Shown: one piece after another, positions 27,165-34,630 of the stretch
Numbering within the stretch: position 1 is the stretch's first letter
How the letters are laid out: the number at the start of each line of letters is the position of its first letter
DNA from: Deltaproteobacteria bacterium
GTDB lineage: Bacteria > Myxococcota_A > UBA9160 > SMWR01
NCBI GenBank assembly: GCA_019310425.1
Contig: JAFDEI010000074.1
Coordinates: 1-48,698, forward strand
Length of the DNA: 48,698 bases
Direction of reading: 5' to 3'
Program-made: the position numbers and the translations under genes
The notes under the pieces: model-generated
Database searches by the model: none
Told to the model about the DNA's origin: nothing
The model's input: only the letters and a program-made list of their open reading frames with translations

Positions 27165-27683
27165 GACGAACTCGCATCGAGGTCACGCCCCTCCCCCCCA
27201 TGGGACGGGAAACGCCCCCAGACTAGTCGGGGTTCGCGAAAGTGCCAAGCGACCCTGCAGCCGGACTGGCCGCGCAGTGCGGCTCGAACAGCGAGCCCCA
27301 TGCTGAGACCGGCCGCGATCGATCCGAGAAGCATCCGCACTGGAACTCGCCGCATCCCTCGATTCGGCTCCGTATTCCCTCGGGGAATGAACTCCTCGCC
27401 TCTTCGAAACTCACGCCCTCCAGCGGCAGAGCGAGGGGGCTCGGATCGACACAGTCGGCGTGAACGAACGTTCGCGATCCGAACTGTGAGCGCGTGTCGA
27501 CGTCGACGGACCGATGAAACAGCGTTCGACTGGTGCGGCGGATTGTCGTCCGCGCGATGGCCGCTTCGCGGCCAAAGAACTTCCGCGTCGTCGCGCGAAG
27601 CGCTTCACGCTTCCAGGCTTGACGCCTCGAAGCGTTGGCGGGATGATGCCATGACACCCCTCTACCCGACGGAGCAGCCAAAC
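27165..27683. other. 519-base divergent gap between ftsK and ssb
   Basis: No supported gene. The plus-strand frame of ssb is open back to about 27300, but the translation there is Arg/Ser-rich and unlike any SSB. Present are a degenerate hairpin repeat (27554-27620), a GAACGAACGTTC palindrome-like run near 27460, and GGAG (27670-27673) serving as the ssb ribosome site. No clear promoter was identified for either gene. Confidence 0.5.
27554..27620 (+). repeat. Intergenic hairpin repeat, degenerate copy
   Basis: TGGCCGC TTC GCGGCCA (27558-27574) followed by AAAGAACTTCCGCGTCGTC and a second hairpin GAAGCG/CGCTTC ending TTCCAGG. Order and spacing mirror the composite element at 41884-42050 and 46114-46190, although the second hairpin has a different sequence. 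Confidence 0.55.
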
Positions 27684-28169
27684 ATGGCGAGCATCAACAA
27701 AGTAATCCTGATCGGCAATCTGGGTCGCGACCCGGAGTTGCGCTACACGCAGGGCGGTTCAGCCGTAACGAACTTCACCCTCGCTACCAACGAGAAGTGG
27801 AAGGACAAGGACGGCAACAACCAGGAGCGGACCGAGTGGCATCGTATCGTGGTGTGGGGGCGGTCCGCCGAGAACTGCGCCCAATATCTCCAGAAAGGCA
27901 GCAGCGTCTTCATCGAGGGTCGGCTCCAAACCCGTGAGTGGGAAGACAAAGAAGGCAACAAACGCCAGACGACCGAGATCAACGCGGCCAGCGTCCAGTT
28001 CCTGAGCGGACGCGGCAACAGCGGAGGTGCTGGCGGAGCGAGCGGTGGGGGCGGCCCTAGTGGGGGCGGCCCTAGTGAGGGCGGCCCTAGTGGGAGCGGC
28101 CCCGGTGGGGGCGGCCCGGCTGGTGGAAATCCGGGGCCGGGCCCCGCAGGCGACGACATCCCGTTCTGA
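27684..28169 (+). CDS. ssb: Single-stranded DNA-binding protein
   Basis: SSB coats single-stranded DNA and recruits replication and repair proteins through its C-terminal tip. The 161-residue product has an OB fold starting [20 protein letters not shown], then [40 protein letters not shown] and [15 protein letters not shown] Gly/Pro/Ser linker follows and the tip DDIPF is intact. ATG 27684 is set by homology and by GGAG 10 bases upstream. The linker is coded by a 15-base tandem repeat. Confidence 0.96.
   Translation: MASINKVILIGNLGRDPELRYTQGGSAVTNFTLATNEKWKDKDGNNQERTEWHRIVVWGRSAENCAQYLQKGSSVFIEGRLQTREWEDKEGNKRQTTEINAASVQFLSGRGNSGGAGGASGGGGPSGGGPSEGGPSGSGPGGGGPAGGNPGPGPAGDDIPF
28045..28119 (+). 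repeat. Five 15-base tandem units coding the SSB linker
   Basis: Units GTGGGGGCGGCCCTA at 28045 and 28060, then GTGAGGGCGGCCCTA, GTGGGAGCGGCCCCG and GTGGGGGCGGCCCGG, each adding five residues of the Gly-Pro-Ser-rich linker. The first two are identical, which suggests recent slippage. Confidence 0.85.
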
Positions 28170-28175
28170 ACACCG

Positions 28176-28206
28176 AGCGGGGGCGTGCCGAGGGCGCGCT
28201 CCCGCT
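28176..28206. terminator. Possible terminator hairpin between convergent ssb and pilZ-type genes
   Basis: AGCGGG (28176-28181) pairs with CCCGCT (28201-28206) around a 19-base GC-rich loop in the 54-base gap between two stops. The stem is short and there is no T-tract, so support is weak. Confidence 0.3.
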
Positions 28207-28223
28207 ATTCGTTCCCACGTGCG

Positions 28224-28598
28224 TCAGCCGTTCGTGCGCAACCGCCGCACCAGTTCATTGATGCACTCACGCGCGCCTGAATTCAAGTTGCCGAACTCTA
28301 CGCCCATGCCCGGCACTTCCCCGGCCTCGTCGCCGTTCGACACACGAACGACGATCCCGCCGACCTCGACCGCATCGTCGCCACCGGGTAGCATGAATTG
28401 CAGCGTCAACGAAGTGCCCAACTCCTTCGGCGCGTCGGTCTCGATGAAGAGACCGCCTTCGTTGATGTTGCGCGCAAACTCGCTAAAGAGTTCGTCGACG
28501 GACTGATACGTCACGCGCACCAGCAGGTCCACACGCTCGGACTTGCGGCGATCATTCAAGCTTTCGGGCTCTTCGAACTCCAGGATCGCCTTTTCCAT
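28224..28598 (-). CDS. PilZ-domain c-di-GMP receptor-like protein
   Basis: A 124-residue single-domain protein. It has the PilZ RxxxR motif (RKSERVDL), a second motif NINEGG where DxSxxG is usual, then GLFIETDAPKELGTSLTLQF and GMGVEF. It resembles the small PilZ proteins common in myxobacteria and other deltaproteobacteria. The first Asp of the second motif is Asn and the Ser is also Asn, so nucleotide binding may be altered. I chose ATG 28598 because AGAAGG lies 4 bases upstream; ATG 28667 would add a 23-residue Pro/Glu-rich head. Its partner is unknown; pilT at 5943 shows that type IV pili exist in this organism. Confidence 0.82.
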   Translation of the reverse strand: MEKAILEFEEPESLNDRRKSERVDLLVRVTYQSVDELFSEFARNINEGGLFIETDAPKELGTSLTLQFMLPGGDDAVEVGGIVVRVSNGDEAGEVPGMGVEFGNLNSGARECINELVRRLRTNG

Positions 28599-28720
28599 CG
28601 AACCTTCTTCCCAATGGGCTGGCGCTCCAGGGGGAAACGCCGGTCGTTCCTGCCGTTCTTCGACCATTCGCTGCCATAGCCTTAAAGAAAATCCAGTCCG
28701 AGCGGACGCTTTGCGCCCGA

Positions 28721-28772
28721 GAGCAGATGCCGAGCGGAAACTTCGGCCGTAAAGCGGCCAACGCGCAGCTAG
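28721..28772 (-). repeat. Intergenic hairpin repeat abutting the radC stop
   Basis: On the plus strand GCAGATGCCGAGCGGAAAC, then TTCGGCCG TAAA GCGGCCAA and CGCGCAGCTAG. The end of the element overlaps the radC stop codon TAG. The arms carry one mismatch relative to copies 1 and 2, and the flanks match them well. Confidence 0.65.
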
Positions 28773-29470
28773 CGCGCGTCGGAAGCTTCGTCCTCGAGAT
28801 CCCCTTCCTCATTCATGCTGCAATAGCCCCGTTCCGCGACGACCACGTGGTCCAGCACACGCACGCCGAGCAGCCTTCCCGCGCGCACCAGCCGGCGCGT
28901 GACCTCGCGATCCTCGGGGCTCGGAGTTGGATCGCCGCTGGGGTGGTTGTGGACGAGAATCAACGCCGCAGCTGATTCGCGCAACGCGGGCCGGAAGACC
29001 TCCCGCGGGTGCACCAGGCTCGCGGTGAGCGTCCCCTGCGATACCACGTGCTCGCGCAACACGCGCTGCCGACCATCGAGCAGCAGTGCGATGAATTTCT
29101 CGTGCGGCACCAGGCGCAAGCTGGGGTGGAAGTGCGCGAACACATCCGCGGGGCCGCGAATCGCCGCGCCCGGATTCAGGCGACGTGCAGCCACGCGCCG
29201 GCCCAGCTCGAGAGACGCGCAGACGGCGGCGCTCTTCGCCGGGCCGATGCCCCGCGCGCCGTCCAACTCGCGCACCCCCGCGCGCGCAAGGCCGAACAGT
29301 CCGCCGGAGCTCTCCAGTAGCCGAGACGCAACCGCGAGCGCATCCGCGCCGCGCTCACCGGTGCGCAGCAGCAACGCGAGCAATTCAGCGTCGGAAAGAG
29401 CGGCGGGGCCGAGCCTGAGGAGGCGTTCCCTGGGGCGGTCGATCGAATGGCGGTCTGCCCGGTGCGGCAT
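28769..29470 (-). CDS. radC: RadC-family JAMM/MPN+ domain protein
   Basis: A 233-residue RadC homologue. The N-terminal helix-hairpin-helix region (LGPAALSDAELLALLLRTG, GARGIGPAKSAAV) is followed by the zinc-metalloprotease-like JAMM motif HNHPSGDPTPSPED and VVVAERGYCSMNE. The molecular role of chromosomal RadC is unsettled despite its historical name as a repair protein. It lies 29 bases after the preceding gene, and its stop codon coincides with the end of a hairpin repeat, giving a short variable tail (DLEDEASDAR). Confidence 0.93.
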   Translation of the reverse strand: MPHRADRHSIDRPRERLLRLGPAALSDAELLALLLRTGERGADALAVASRLLESSGGLFGLARAGVRELDGARGIGPAKSAAVCASLELGRRVAARRLNPGAAIRGPADVFAHFHPSLRLVPHEKFIALLLDGRQRVLREHVVSQGTLTASLVHPREVFRPALRESAAALILVHNHPSGDPTPSPEDREVTRRLVRAGRLLGVRVLDHVVVAERGYCSMNEEGDLEDEASDAR

Positions 29471-29499
29471 GCGTACTCCGCGGGACCGGGGAGTCGAAA

Positions 29500-30747
29500 C
29501 TATAGCTGTTCCACAGCATCCGTGGACTTGCCCGCGAGACAGCTTCGCTCACGTGTCTCGGCGAGTTCGACGACGGCGTCGAATTGGTCGACCCCGAGTT
29601 CGGGAGCCACCAGGCCGCGGAGGGTCGAGCGCCGCCTGCTCGGCGACTCCAGCTCGGCGATGAACGCGCGCAGGAACGCGAGGTAGCCCTTCACTTGCGC
29701 GCCTTGAGTCGAGGCTGCCATCAGTTCGATCGGTGCCGACGTGCGATAGCTCGAGCCGTCGGTGAGCGTCACCGCTCCACCCGGAGACAATTCGCCGAGG
29801 CGCTTCATCGCCGCCCGCAGGAACGGATCGGTAAAGGAGCCATCGGGTGCGAGCGCCCGGTTGAGCGCCGCAAGCTCGAGCTGTTCGCGCAGCGACGTGT
29901 CGAACGCGAGCACGCAACCCGAGACATCGCCCCGACCGATCCTGGCAAGCGCAGCCTTGGCGCGATTCACGGCCTCGACGCCACCATCGGCCGGAACCAG
30001 ATCGATCGCGAATGTGTGCACCCCGCGCACCGCGTCGTGGTTCTGGCGCGAACGCACCGTGCTCTCTGCAGCGGCAGCTCGCAGGACGGCCCGTACCATC
30101 AGGTCCTGACCGATCTGCCGCTCGCGCAGCGATTCGATCAGCGAACTCGACGTTCCCTCGATCGTCCCAGCCGCCTCGGGCGATTTCCCGGTGTCCACTA
30201 ATACGACCGAAAAACCGTCATCGCGCTCCTTGATGCGGAAGGTCAACGCTTCCTTGGTAAGGAAAGCCAACGTGCCGCGACCCGCGAAGCTGCGATGCGT
30301 AATCGCGAGCAGCGAGTTCGCAAGCGGCTCGAGCTCGATCACGACCTTCTTCGTGCGCGATCGCACCGGGACACGCACTTTGCCCTGCTGATAACCGTCG
30401 AGCATTGCGCGGATGGTGATGCTGTCGCGCGGACCGGCCTGAGAACGACTCGGCAACACCAACGTGATGGGCGCATCGGCCTGCTCATAGGCCTTCTGAA
30501 AACTCGCTCGCACGTAGAAGAGGTCGAGCACGGCACCCGGTGGTACCGTTTCAATCTCGATTTCGCGCGCTCTATACCAGTAGCCCGGACCCCCGAGGAA
30601 GAAGCCCGTAAGCGGAGCGAAGGCGGTCCCCGCGTTCAGAGCCGCGACCTCCTCGGGAATCAGCTCGACGCGCTCACCAGCCGTCGCTGGAAACGAGGTC
30701 AGCAGTGCGATAGCCAACAAGAACGCGAGGAATGGGCGCGGAGTCAT
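29500..30747 (-). CDS. Exported protein of unknown function
   Basis: A 415-residue protein with a clear signal peptide (RPFLAFLLAIALLTSFPATAG). The first third is beta-rich (YWYRAREIEIETVPPGAVLDLFYVRA) and somewhat like PEGA-type surface domains. A middle part (FRIKERDDGFSVVLVDTGKSP, FAIDLVPADGG) and an alpha-helical C-terminal third follow. I recognise no enzyme motif. It follows the anti-sigma gene after 63 bases on the same strand, so it may belong to the regulon or operon of that sigma factor. Confidence 0.75.
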   Translation of the reverse strand: MTPRPFLAFLLAIALLTSFPATAGERVELIPEEVAALNAGTAFAPLTGFFLGGPGYWYRAREIEIETVPPGAVLDLFYVRASFQKAYEQADAPITLVLPSRSQAGPRDSITIRAMLDGYQQGKVRVPVRSRTKKVVIELEPLANSLLAITHRSFAGRGTLAFLTKEALTFRIKERDDGFSVVLVDTGKSPEAAGTIEGTSSSLIESLRERQIGQDLMVRAVLRAAAAESTVRSRQNHDAVRGVHTFAIDLVPADGGVEAVNRAKAALARIGRGDVSGCVLAFDTSLREQLELAALNRALAPDGSFTDPFLRAAMKRLGELSPGGAVTLTDGSSYRTSAPIELMAASTQGAQVKGYLAFLRAFIAELESPSRRRSTLRGLVAPELGVDQFDAVVELAETRERSCLAGKSTDAVEQL

Positions 30748-30810
30748 GGATTCCGATCCGGCCGCGCAGGATAGCGCCCAGCGACCTGCGCGACAGAAAA
30801 AACGCCAGGT

Positions 30811-31644
30811 TCAGCGAGCGGTCGAGACCGGCACGGCCACCGGCGCGGCCGCTCGGCCCAGAAACCGGTTGATCTCGGAGACGCCGCCCCGACGCACCGA
30901 GTGCTCGACGAGGGGAGCAATCATCGGCCGCCGAGCCGACGCTGAGGTCCGTTCGACACGGTCGAGGAAGGCCTGTGGATCCGCCATCAACGCTTCGAAC
31001 TCAGACTCGAGATCACGCAGCGGGACTTCGGGTGCGGCGCTGCCGAAGATGCCATAGCGGGGCGCCTCGGAGATGGCCATCGCGCGCCGTGGTGGCATCA
31101 CGCGGGGCTCCAAACCGACGAGAATCGCCTGCTGTCGCCGCGGGAAGGATCCCGGTGCCGCGGGTGCCGGTGACAGAGAGCGCGGTCGACGTGCGCTCTC
31201 TGCTCCGGCATCCGGGACACCAGCGGGGACGTCTCGCCGTGCGATCAGCCCCCGGTCGGGATCGGATGAGGGCCCGAGGAGACCCCCCTCTCCGACATCC
31301 AGCGTAGAAAACAAGGCCAGCGCGGCGATGCCCGCAGCCAGCGCAGCGATGACGCGCGGTTGCGCGACCTCGCGGAACAGTTCGATCACGCGGCCGCGCG
31401 AGTCGCCTTCGACCTCGATGCGCTGCATCACGCCGGCCACCAGGCGCGGCGGCGGAACCGGGTCGGGCAGGCCTCGCAGCAGCGCGACCGTCTCGCGCAA
31501 CTCACGGAGTTCGGCCATGCACGCGCTGCATTCAGCCAGGTGCGCATCGACCCGAGTGAAATCCTCAGGCGTGAGGTCGCCCTCGAGATGGTCGCCCAAT
31601 CGGTCGAGGACATGGCCGCGGGGGTCGTGCGAGTGGTCGCTCAC
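30811..31644 (-). CDS. Membrane anti-sigma factor with zinc-finger-type domain
   Basis: The 277-residue partner of the adjacent ECF sigma factor. The N-terminal anti-sigma domain has the His-x3-Cys-x2-Cys signature (DAHLAECSACM) and the helical LRELRETVALLRGLP segment. One membrane helix follows (VIAALAAGIAALALFS, about residues 98-113), then a roughly 160-residue Arg/Pro-rich extracytoplasmic domain without recognised motifs. GTG 31644 overlaps the sigma stop by 4 bases (GTGA), a standard sigma/anti-sigma arrangement. Confidence 0.88.
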   Translation of the reverse strand: MSDHSHDPRGHVLDRLGDHLEGDLTPEDFTRVDAHLAECSACMAELRELRETVALLRGLPDPVPPPRLVAGVMQRIEVEGDSRGRVIELFREVAQPRVIAALAAGIAALALFSTLDVGEGGLLGPSSDPDRGLIARRDVPAGVPDAGAESARRPRSLSPAPAAPGSFPRRQQAILVGLEPRVMPPRRAMAISEAPRYGIFGSAAPEVPLRDLESEFEALMADPQAFLDRVERTSASARRPMIAPLVEHSVRRGGVSEINRFLGRAAAPVAVPVSTAR

Positions 31645-32309
31645 AGCGCAGCCCCTTCGCTGCCCCGGCCGACGTAGCTCCGAAGCAGATCCCGCAGCGT
31701 GTTGCGCGCGCGGTGAATGCGTGATTTCACGGTGCCTTCGGGAATCCCGAGAACACGTGCAACCTCCTGATACGACTGACCTTCGATGTCATACAGCAGG
31801 ATCGCGACGCGCAGGTCGGTGGGCAGTTCGAGCAGCGCAGCTTGGACGCGATGCTGCACCTCCGAGCCCGTGGCCGCGTCTTCGGGGTCACGCGGCCCGG
31901 CTGGCAGGTCGAAACCAGCCTGCTGGCTGACCTTGAGCTCGTTCATACGATTGCGGTTGCGGCCGAGTGCGCGCCGACGATTCAGAGCCGCATTCGCGGC
32001 GACGCGGTAGACGAAGGTGGAGAAGCGGGCCTCGCGGCGAAAGCGGTGGCCGTGACGGTGCAGGCTCAGGAAGGCCTCCTGCGCAACGTCCTCGGCTTCC
32101 TCTCGGTTGCCCATCATCCGATACAGCAGCCGGAAGACACGTTGCTCGTGACGTCGGACGAGAGACGCGAAGGCGCTCTCGTCGCCGGACTGCCAACGCG
32201 AAACCAGCTCACCGTCCGGATCGATGATTTCGTGCGCCGGCCGCCGCCCTTTCACCCTGACGGGGGCTTTGGGCGGCGAATCAAGCATGCCGATACTCAT
32301 TGCGACCAT
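31641..32309 (-). CDS. ECF-type RNA polymerase sigma factor, RpoE-like
   Basis: A 222-residue group IV sigma factor. Region 2 reads LVSRWQSGDESAFASLVRRH ... REEAEDVAQEAFLSLHRH and STFVYRVAANAALNRRR; region 4 reads LPTDLRVAILLYDIEGQSYQ, EVARVLGIPEGTVKSRIHRA. It probably controls an envelope-stress regulon through the overlapping anti-sigma gene. ATG 32309 is the longest start; an internal ATG at 32288 is also possible. The 66-base gap to moaC contains GGAACC- and GAACC-type -35-like words, so self-activation is possible but unproved. Confidence 0.92.
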   Translation of the reverse strand: MVAMSIGMLDSPPKAPVRVKGRRPAHEIIDPDGELVSRWQSGDESAFASLVRRHEQRVFRLLYRMMGNREEAEDVAQEAFLSLHRHGHRFRREARFSTFVYRVAANAALNRRRALGRNRNRMNELKVSQQAGFDLPAGPRDPEDAATGSEVQHRVQAALLELPTDLRVAILLYDIEGQSYQEVARVLGIPEGTVKSRIHRARNTLRDLLRSYVGRGSEGAAL

Positions 32310-32375
32310 CGAAACAGTGGGACACCGGTTCCTTCGGCACGGTTCGGATACTCCGCAGTTTTCTGGGCCCCATCA

Positions 32376-32794
32376 TTATTTCCCCGGGGGCGCGTCCGCT
32401 GGCTGCTCCCATTTCCCACTCTTTCCACCGCTTTTGCTCACGAGTTGCACATTCCCGATAGTCATTCCCCGATCGATGGCCTTGCACATATCGTAGATCG
32501 TCAAGCCGGCCGCGGAGACCGCGACGAGGGCCTCCATTTCGACCCCGGTACGCCAATGAGCGAGCGCCTGTGCACGGATCAACACCCTCCCGCCTTCCGG
32601 GTCGGGGGTCAGCTCGATCTCGACCGAATCGAGCGGCAGCGAGTGGCACAGCGGGATCCACTGGTCGGTCCGCTTGGCCGCCTGAATGCCGGCCAGCCGC
32701 GCCGTGGCGATTCGCGCCGGGTAATCGGCTTCTCACCGACATCCACCATGTGTGCCCGCCCTTGCTCATCGAGATGTGAGAGTTTTCGCGGCAT
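32376..32794 (-). pseudogene. moaC: Cyclic pyranopterin monophosphate synthase MoaC, frame broken by an internal deletion
   Basis: MoaC forms cyclic pyranopterin monophosphate in molybdenum-cofactor synthesis. The N-terminal part reads MPRKLSHLDEQGRAHMVDVG then EKPITRRE from ATG 32794. The C-terminal part, in another frame, reads [54 protein letters not shown] and [11 protein letters not shown]. Compared with E. coli MoaC, about 27 residues (the stretch containing MRSETLAMI and KGDVF) are missing exactly where the frame changes, near 32720. Both flanks are otherwise well conserved, so this is either a recent loss or an assembly error. It lies 11 bases after the lipase gene. Confidence 0.85.
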
Positions 32795-32805
32795 GGTCGC
32801 CCCTG

Positions 32806-33577
32806 TCAGCCGGTCCGTGCGAGCAGCCATTCGAGGAGATCCTCGAAGACGCGCTCGTGCTCCGGCTCATTGAAGATTTCGTGCAGCAGCCCGGGGTACG
32901 TCGTGAGCGCTGCACGACCGACCTCGAGCTGCGAGAGCATCAACCGGCTGCCCACGACCGGACAGATGGGATCGTCCTCTCCGTGCAACAGCAACATCGG
33001 GACTCGGATCCGAGAGCCCGCAGATGCGCTGCGCCGAATCGCCCCGAAGAGGGCCTTCGCCATCGATATCGACCTTGGCGTCCAGGCGGATCCTCGGCAG
33101 AAAGAGTGCGAGTGCGTTTGCGAGCGCGACCGTTCGCGGCGACACGTCGGACGAGAGTGTCAAGGCAGCGCCGGAGGTCACCACGCCGGCCACCTCCGGC
33201 CCGCGCTCGCTCGCATACGTGGTGACGACGAGCCCCCCCATGCTGTGTCCGACCAACACGATCGGCAGCTCGGGCTCATGTTCGCGTACGAAGCGCAGCA
33301 TTGCTTCGAGGTCATCGAGATAGTCGGAGAACTTTCGGAGATGACCGCGCGCTCCGTCCGACCGCCCGTGGCCGATGAGGTCGTAGGCGTGCACCGCACA
33401 GCCGCGCTCGGCAAACCAGGTCCCGAAGTGCTCGTAGCGTCCGCTGTGCTCGGCGAGACCATGCACCAACAGCAGGCTGCGTTCCGGGGCCGGCCCGCGC
33501 CACTCGCGACGGAACAGGATCTCGCCGCGCGCTCCCGGGAGCTGCGCTTCGGTTCGGCGGATGCGGGTTCGGTCCAC
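32806..33577 (-). pseudogene. Monoacylglycerol-lipase-like alpha/beta hydrolase, frame broken by an internal deletion
   Basis: The N-terminal part from GTG 33577 has ERSLLLVHGLAEHSGRYEHF, YDLIGHGRSDGARGHLRKFS and the nucleophile elbow LVGHSMGGLV, and runs to LFLPRIRLDAKVDI. The rest of the fold is in another frame: MAKALFGAIRRS, RIRVPMLLLHGEDDPICP (catalytic Asp) and YPGLLHEIFNE (catalytic His), ending at 32806. The lid-adjacent stretch that family members have between these parts, some 25-27 residues, is missing near 33070. With its catalytic parts in separate frames, no complete enzyme can be made. It lies between slt and moaC. Confidence 0.8.
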
Positions 33578-33615
33578 GGGTGTCGGGAACTCCCGAACGA
33601 ATTGGATCCCGGCGG

Positions 33616-34182
33616 TCAGGACTCCGCCAGGCGTTGTACCGAAGCGTGCTTCTCCAGAACCCGATGGAGATAAGAGACTCCGCGAATCTCGGAGCCCCAG
33701 AAGTAGCTGGAGATTCCGTCCTCGACTCCGAGCCGGCGGATATTGTCCGCGAGGATCACGCAACCGAGTTCGACGTTGTTCTCGATCGTGGTCAGGTTGC
33801 CCGCCATCGAGGACGGTGCGGACATATGCGGCATCACCTGCATCAGCCCGATCGCCCCCTTCGGACTGTGGGCCCACGGGCGAACGTCGCTCTCCTCCCA
33901 CATCACCGCCATCAGGAGTGCGGGATCGATCCCGTACTTCTCACTGCTGTCGAGCACGGCCTGCGCGATCCGCTGGCGCTCCTGGTCACGAAGCCGCGGG
34001 TTCAGAACGCGCAGGATCGACAGGATGGTTTCCCGCCCGAATTCCGGAACGGCCACGACTTCCCGCGCGCGCGCCGAGCCGGCATGCAGCGACGGCCCGG
34101 CGTCGACCGACGGCAGGGCCGATCGGCCGGAAGCCGACATCAGCAACAACGCGCACAACAGTGCGAGCTTGGAGCGCTTCAA
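33616..34182 (-). CDS. Lytic transglycosylase, SLT domain
   Basis: A 188-residue periplasmic murein transglycosylase. I place the start at TTG 34182 (KRSKLALLCALLLMSASG, a signal peptide), 5 bases after AGGGGGG; the frame is open upstream, but that part is composition-poor. The catalytic domain shows YGIDPALLMAVMWEESDVRP with the catalytic Glu, HSPKGAIGLMQVMP, and the later NVELGCVILADNIRRLG. Tyr/Trp-rich SSYFWGSEIRGVSYLHRVL ends the domain. It heads a minus-strand run slt, lipase, moaC, sigma, anti-sigma. Confidence 0.88.
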   Translation of the reverse strand: MKRSKLALLCALLLMSASGRSALPSVDAGPSLHAGSARAREVVAVPEFGRETILSILRVLNPRLRDQERQRIAQAVLDSSEKYGIDPALLMAVMWEESDVRPWAHSPKGAIGLMQVMPHMSAPSSMAGNLTTIENNVELGCVILADNIRRLGVEDGISSYFWGSEIRGVSYLHRVLEKHASVQRLAES

Positions 34183-34457
34183 TAGATCCCCCCTGGCTCC
34201 CTTGGATGAGCGGACGCACTCGATCACGTCCACTCCAAGAGCCGCGAAGGACGTGGAATCGCTCACCGCTCGCCATGGGAGGGCGCTCCCCAAGGGGAAA
34301 ACGCGGGCTGCGTTCGACGTCTTCGTGAATGGGAGGATAGTCGAGGCCGGGCTGCTCTCCAACCGGCCGAATCCCGGGGGGGAAAGAAGCCCCACCCGTC
34401 GGAGTGCAGCGAGAACGATCCACAAATGGGATGATGGGACAGACCCGTGCGATTCAA

Positions 34458-34487
34458 TTGACCCTCGCGATTCAACGGTGATACGAT
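34458..34487 (+). promoter_or_regulatory. Candidate sigma-70-type promoter of the histidine-kinase gene
   Basis: TTGACC (34458-34463), an 18-base spacer and TACGAT (34482-34487). Transcription would start near 34494, leaving a leader of about 135 bases with a large palindrome in it. Confidence 0.45.
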
Positions 34488-34575
34488 GCCGCCTGTTCCA
34501 GGGGTGGGTTGGACGTTGCGGGTGTCCTCGGTCGTCGACATAACCTCTCATACTCCGTGCGCATCATTCGAGTGG

Positions 34576-34597
34576 GATTCGATCGATCGATCGAATC
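34576..34597. promoter_or_regulatory. 22-base perfect palindrome upstream of the kinase gene
   Basis: The half-site GATTCGATCGA is followed immediately by its reverse complement, with GATC/TCGA repeated through the centre. It lies 33 bases before the kinase ATG, downstream of the candidate promoter, so it could be an operator or an RNA hairpin near the ribosome site (AAGGAG at about 34613). Confidence 0.4.
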
Positions 34598-34630
34598 TGC
34601 TGCCATTGTCGCAAGGAGTCGCGGAATCGC

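Larger units (their letters stand above)
34183..34630. other. 448-base divergent gap between slt and a histidine-kinase gene
   Basis: No gene supported. It contains a plus-strand promoter candidate (34458-34487) and a 22-base perfect palindrome (34576-34597) in the presumed kinase leader. Nothing convincing was seen as a promoter for slt. Confidence 0.5.

Noticed and set aside
27455-27475. LexA/SOS box upstream of ssb (GAACGAACGTTC)
   Set aside because: The half-sites are adjacent, without the spacer required by known LexA consensus sequences.
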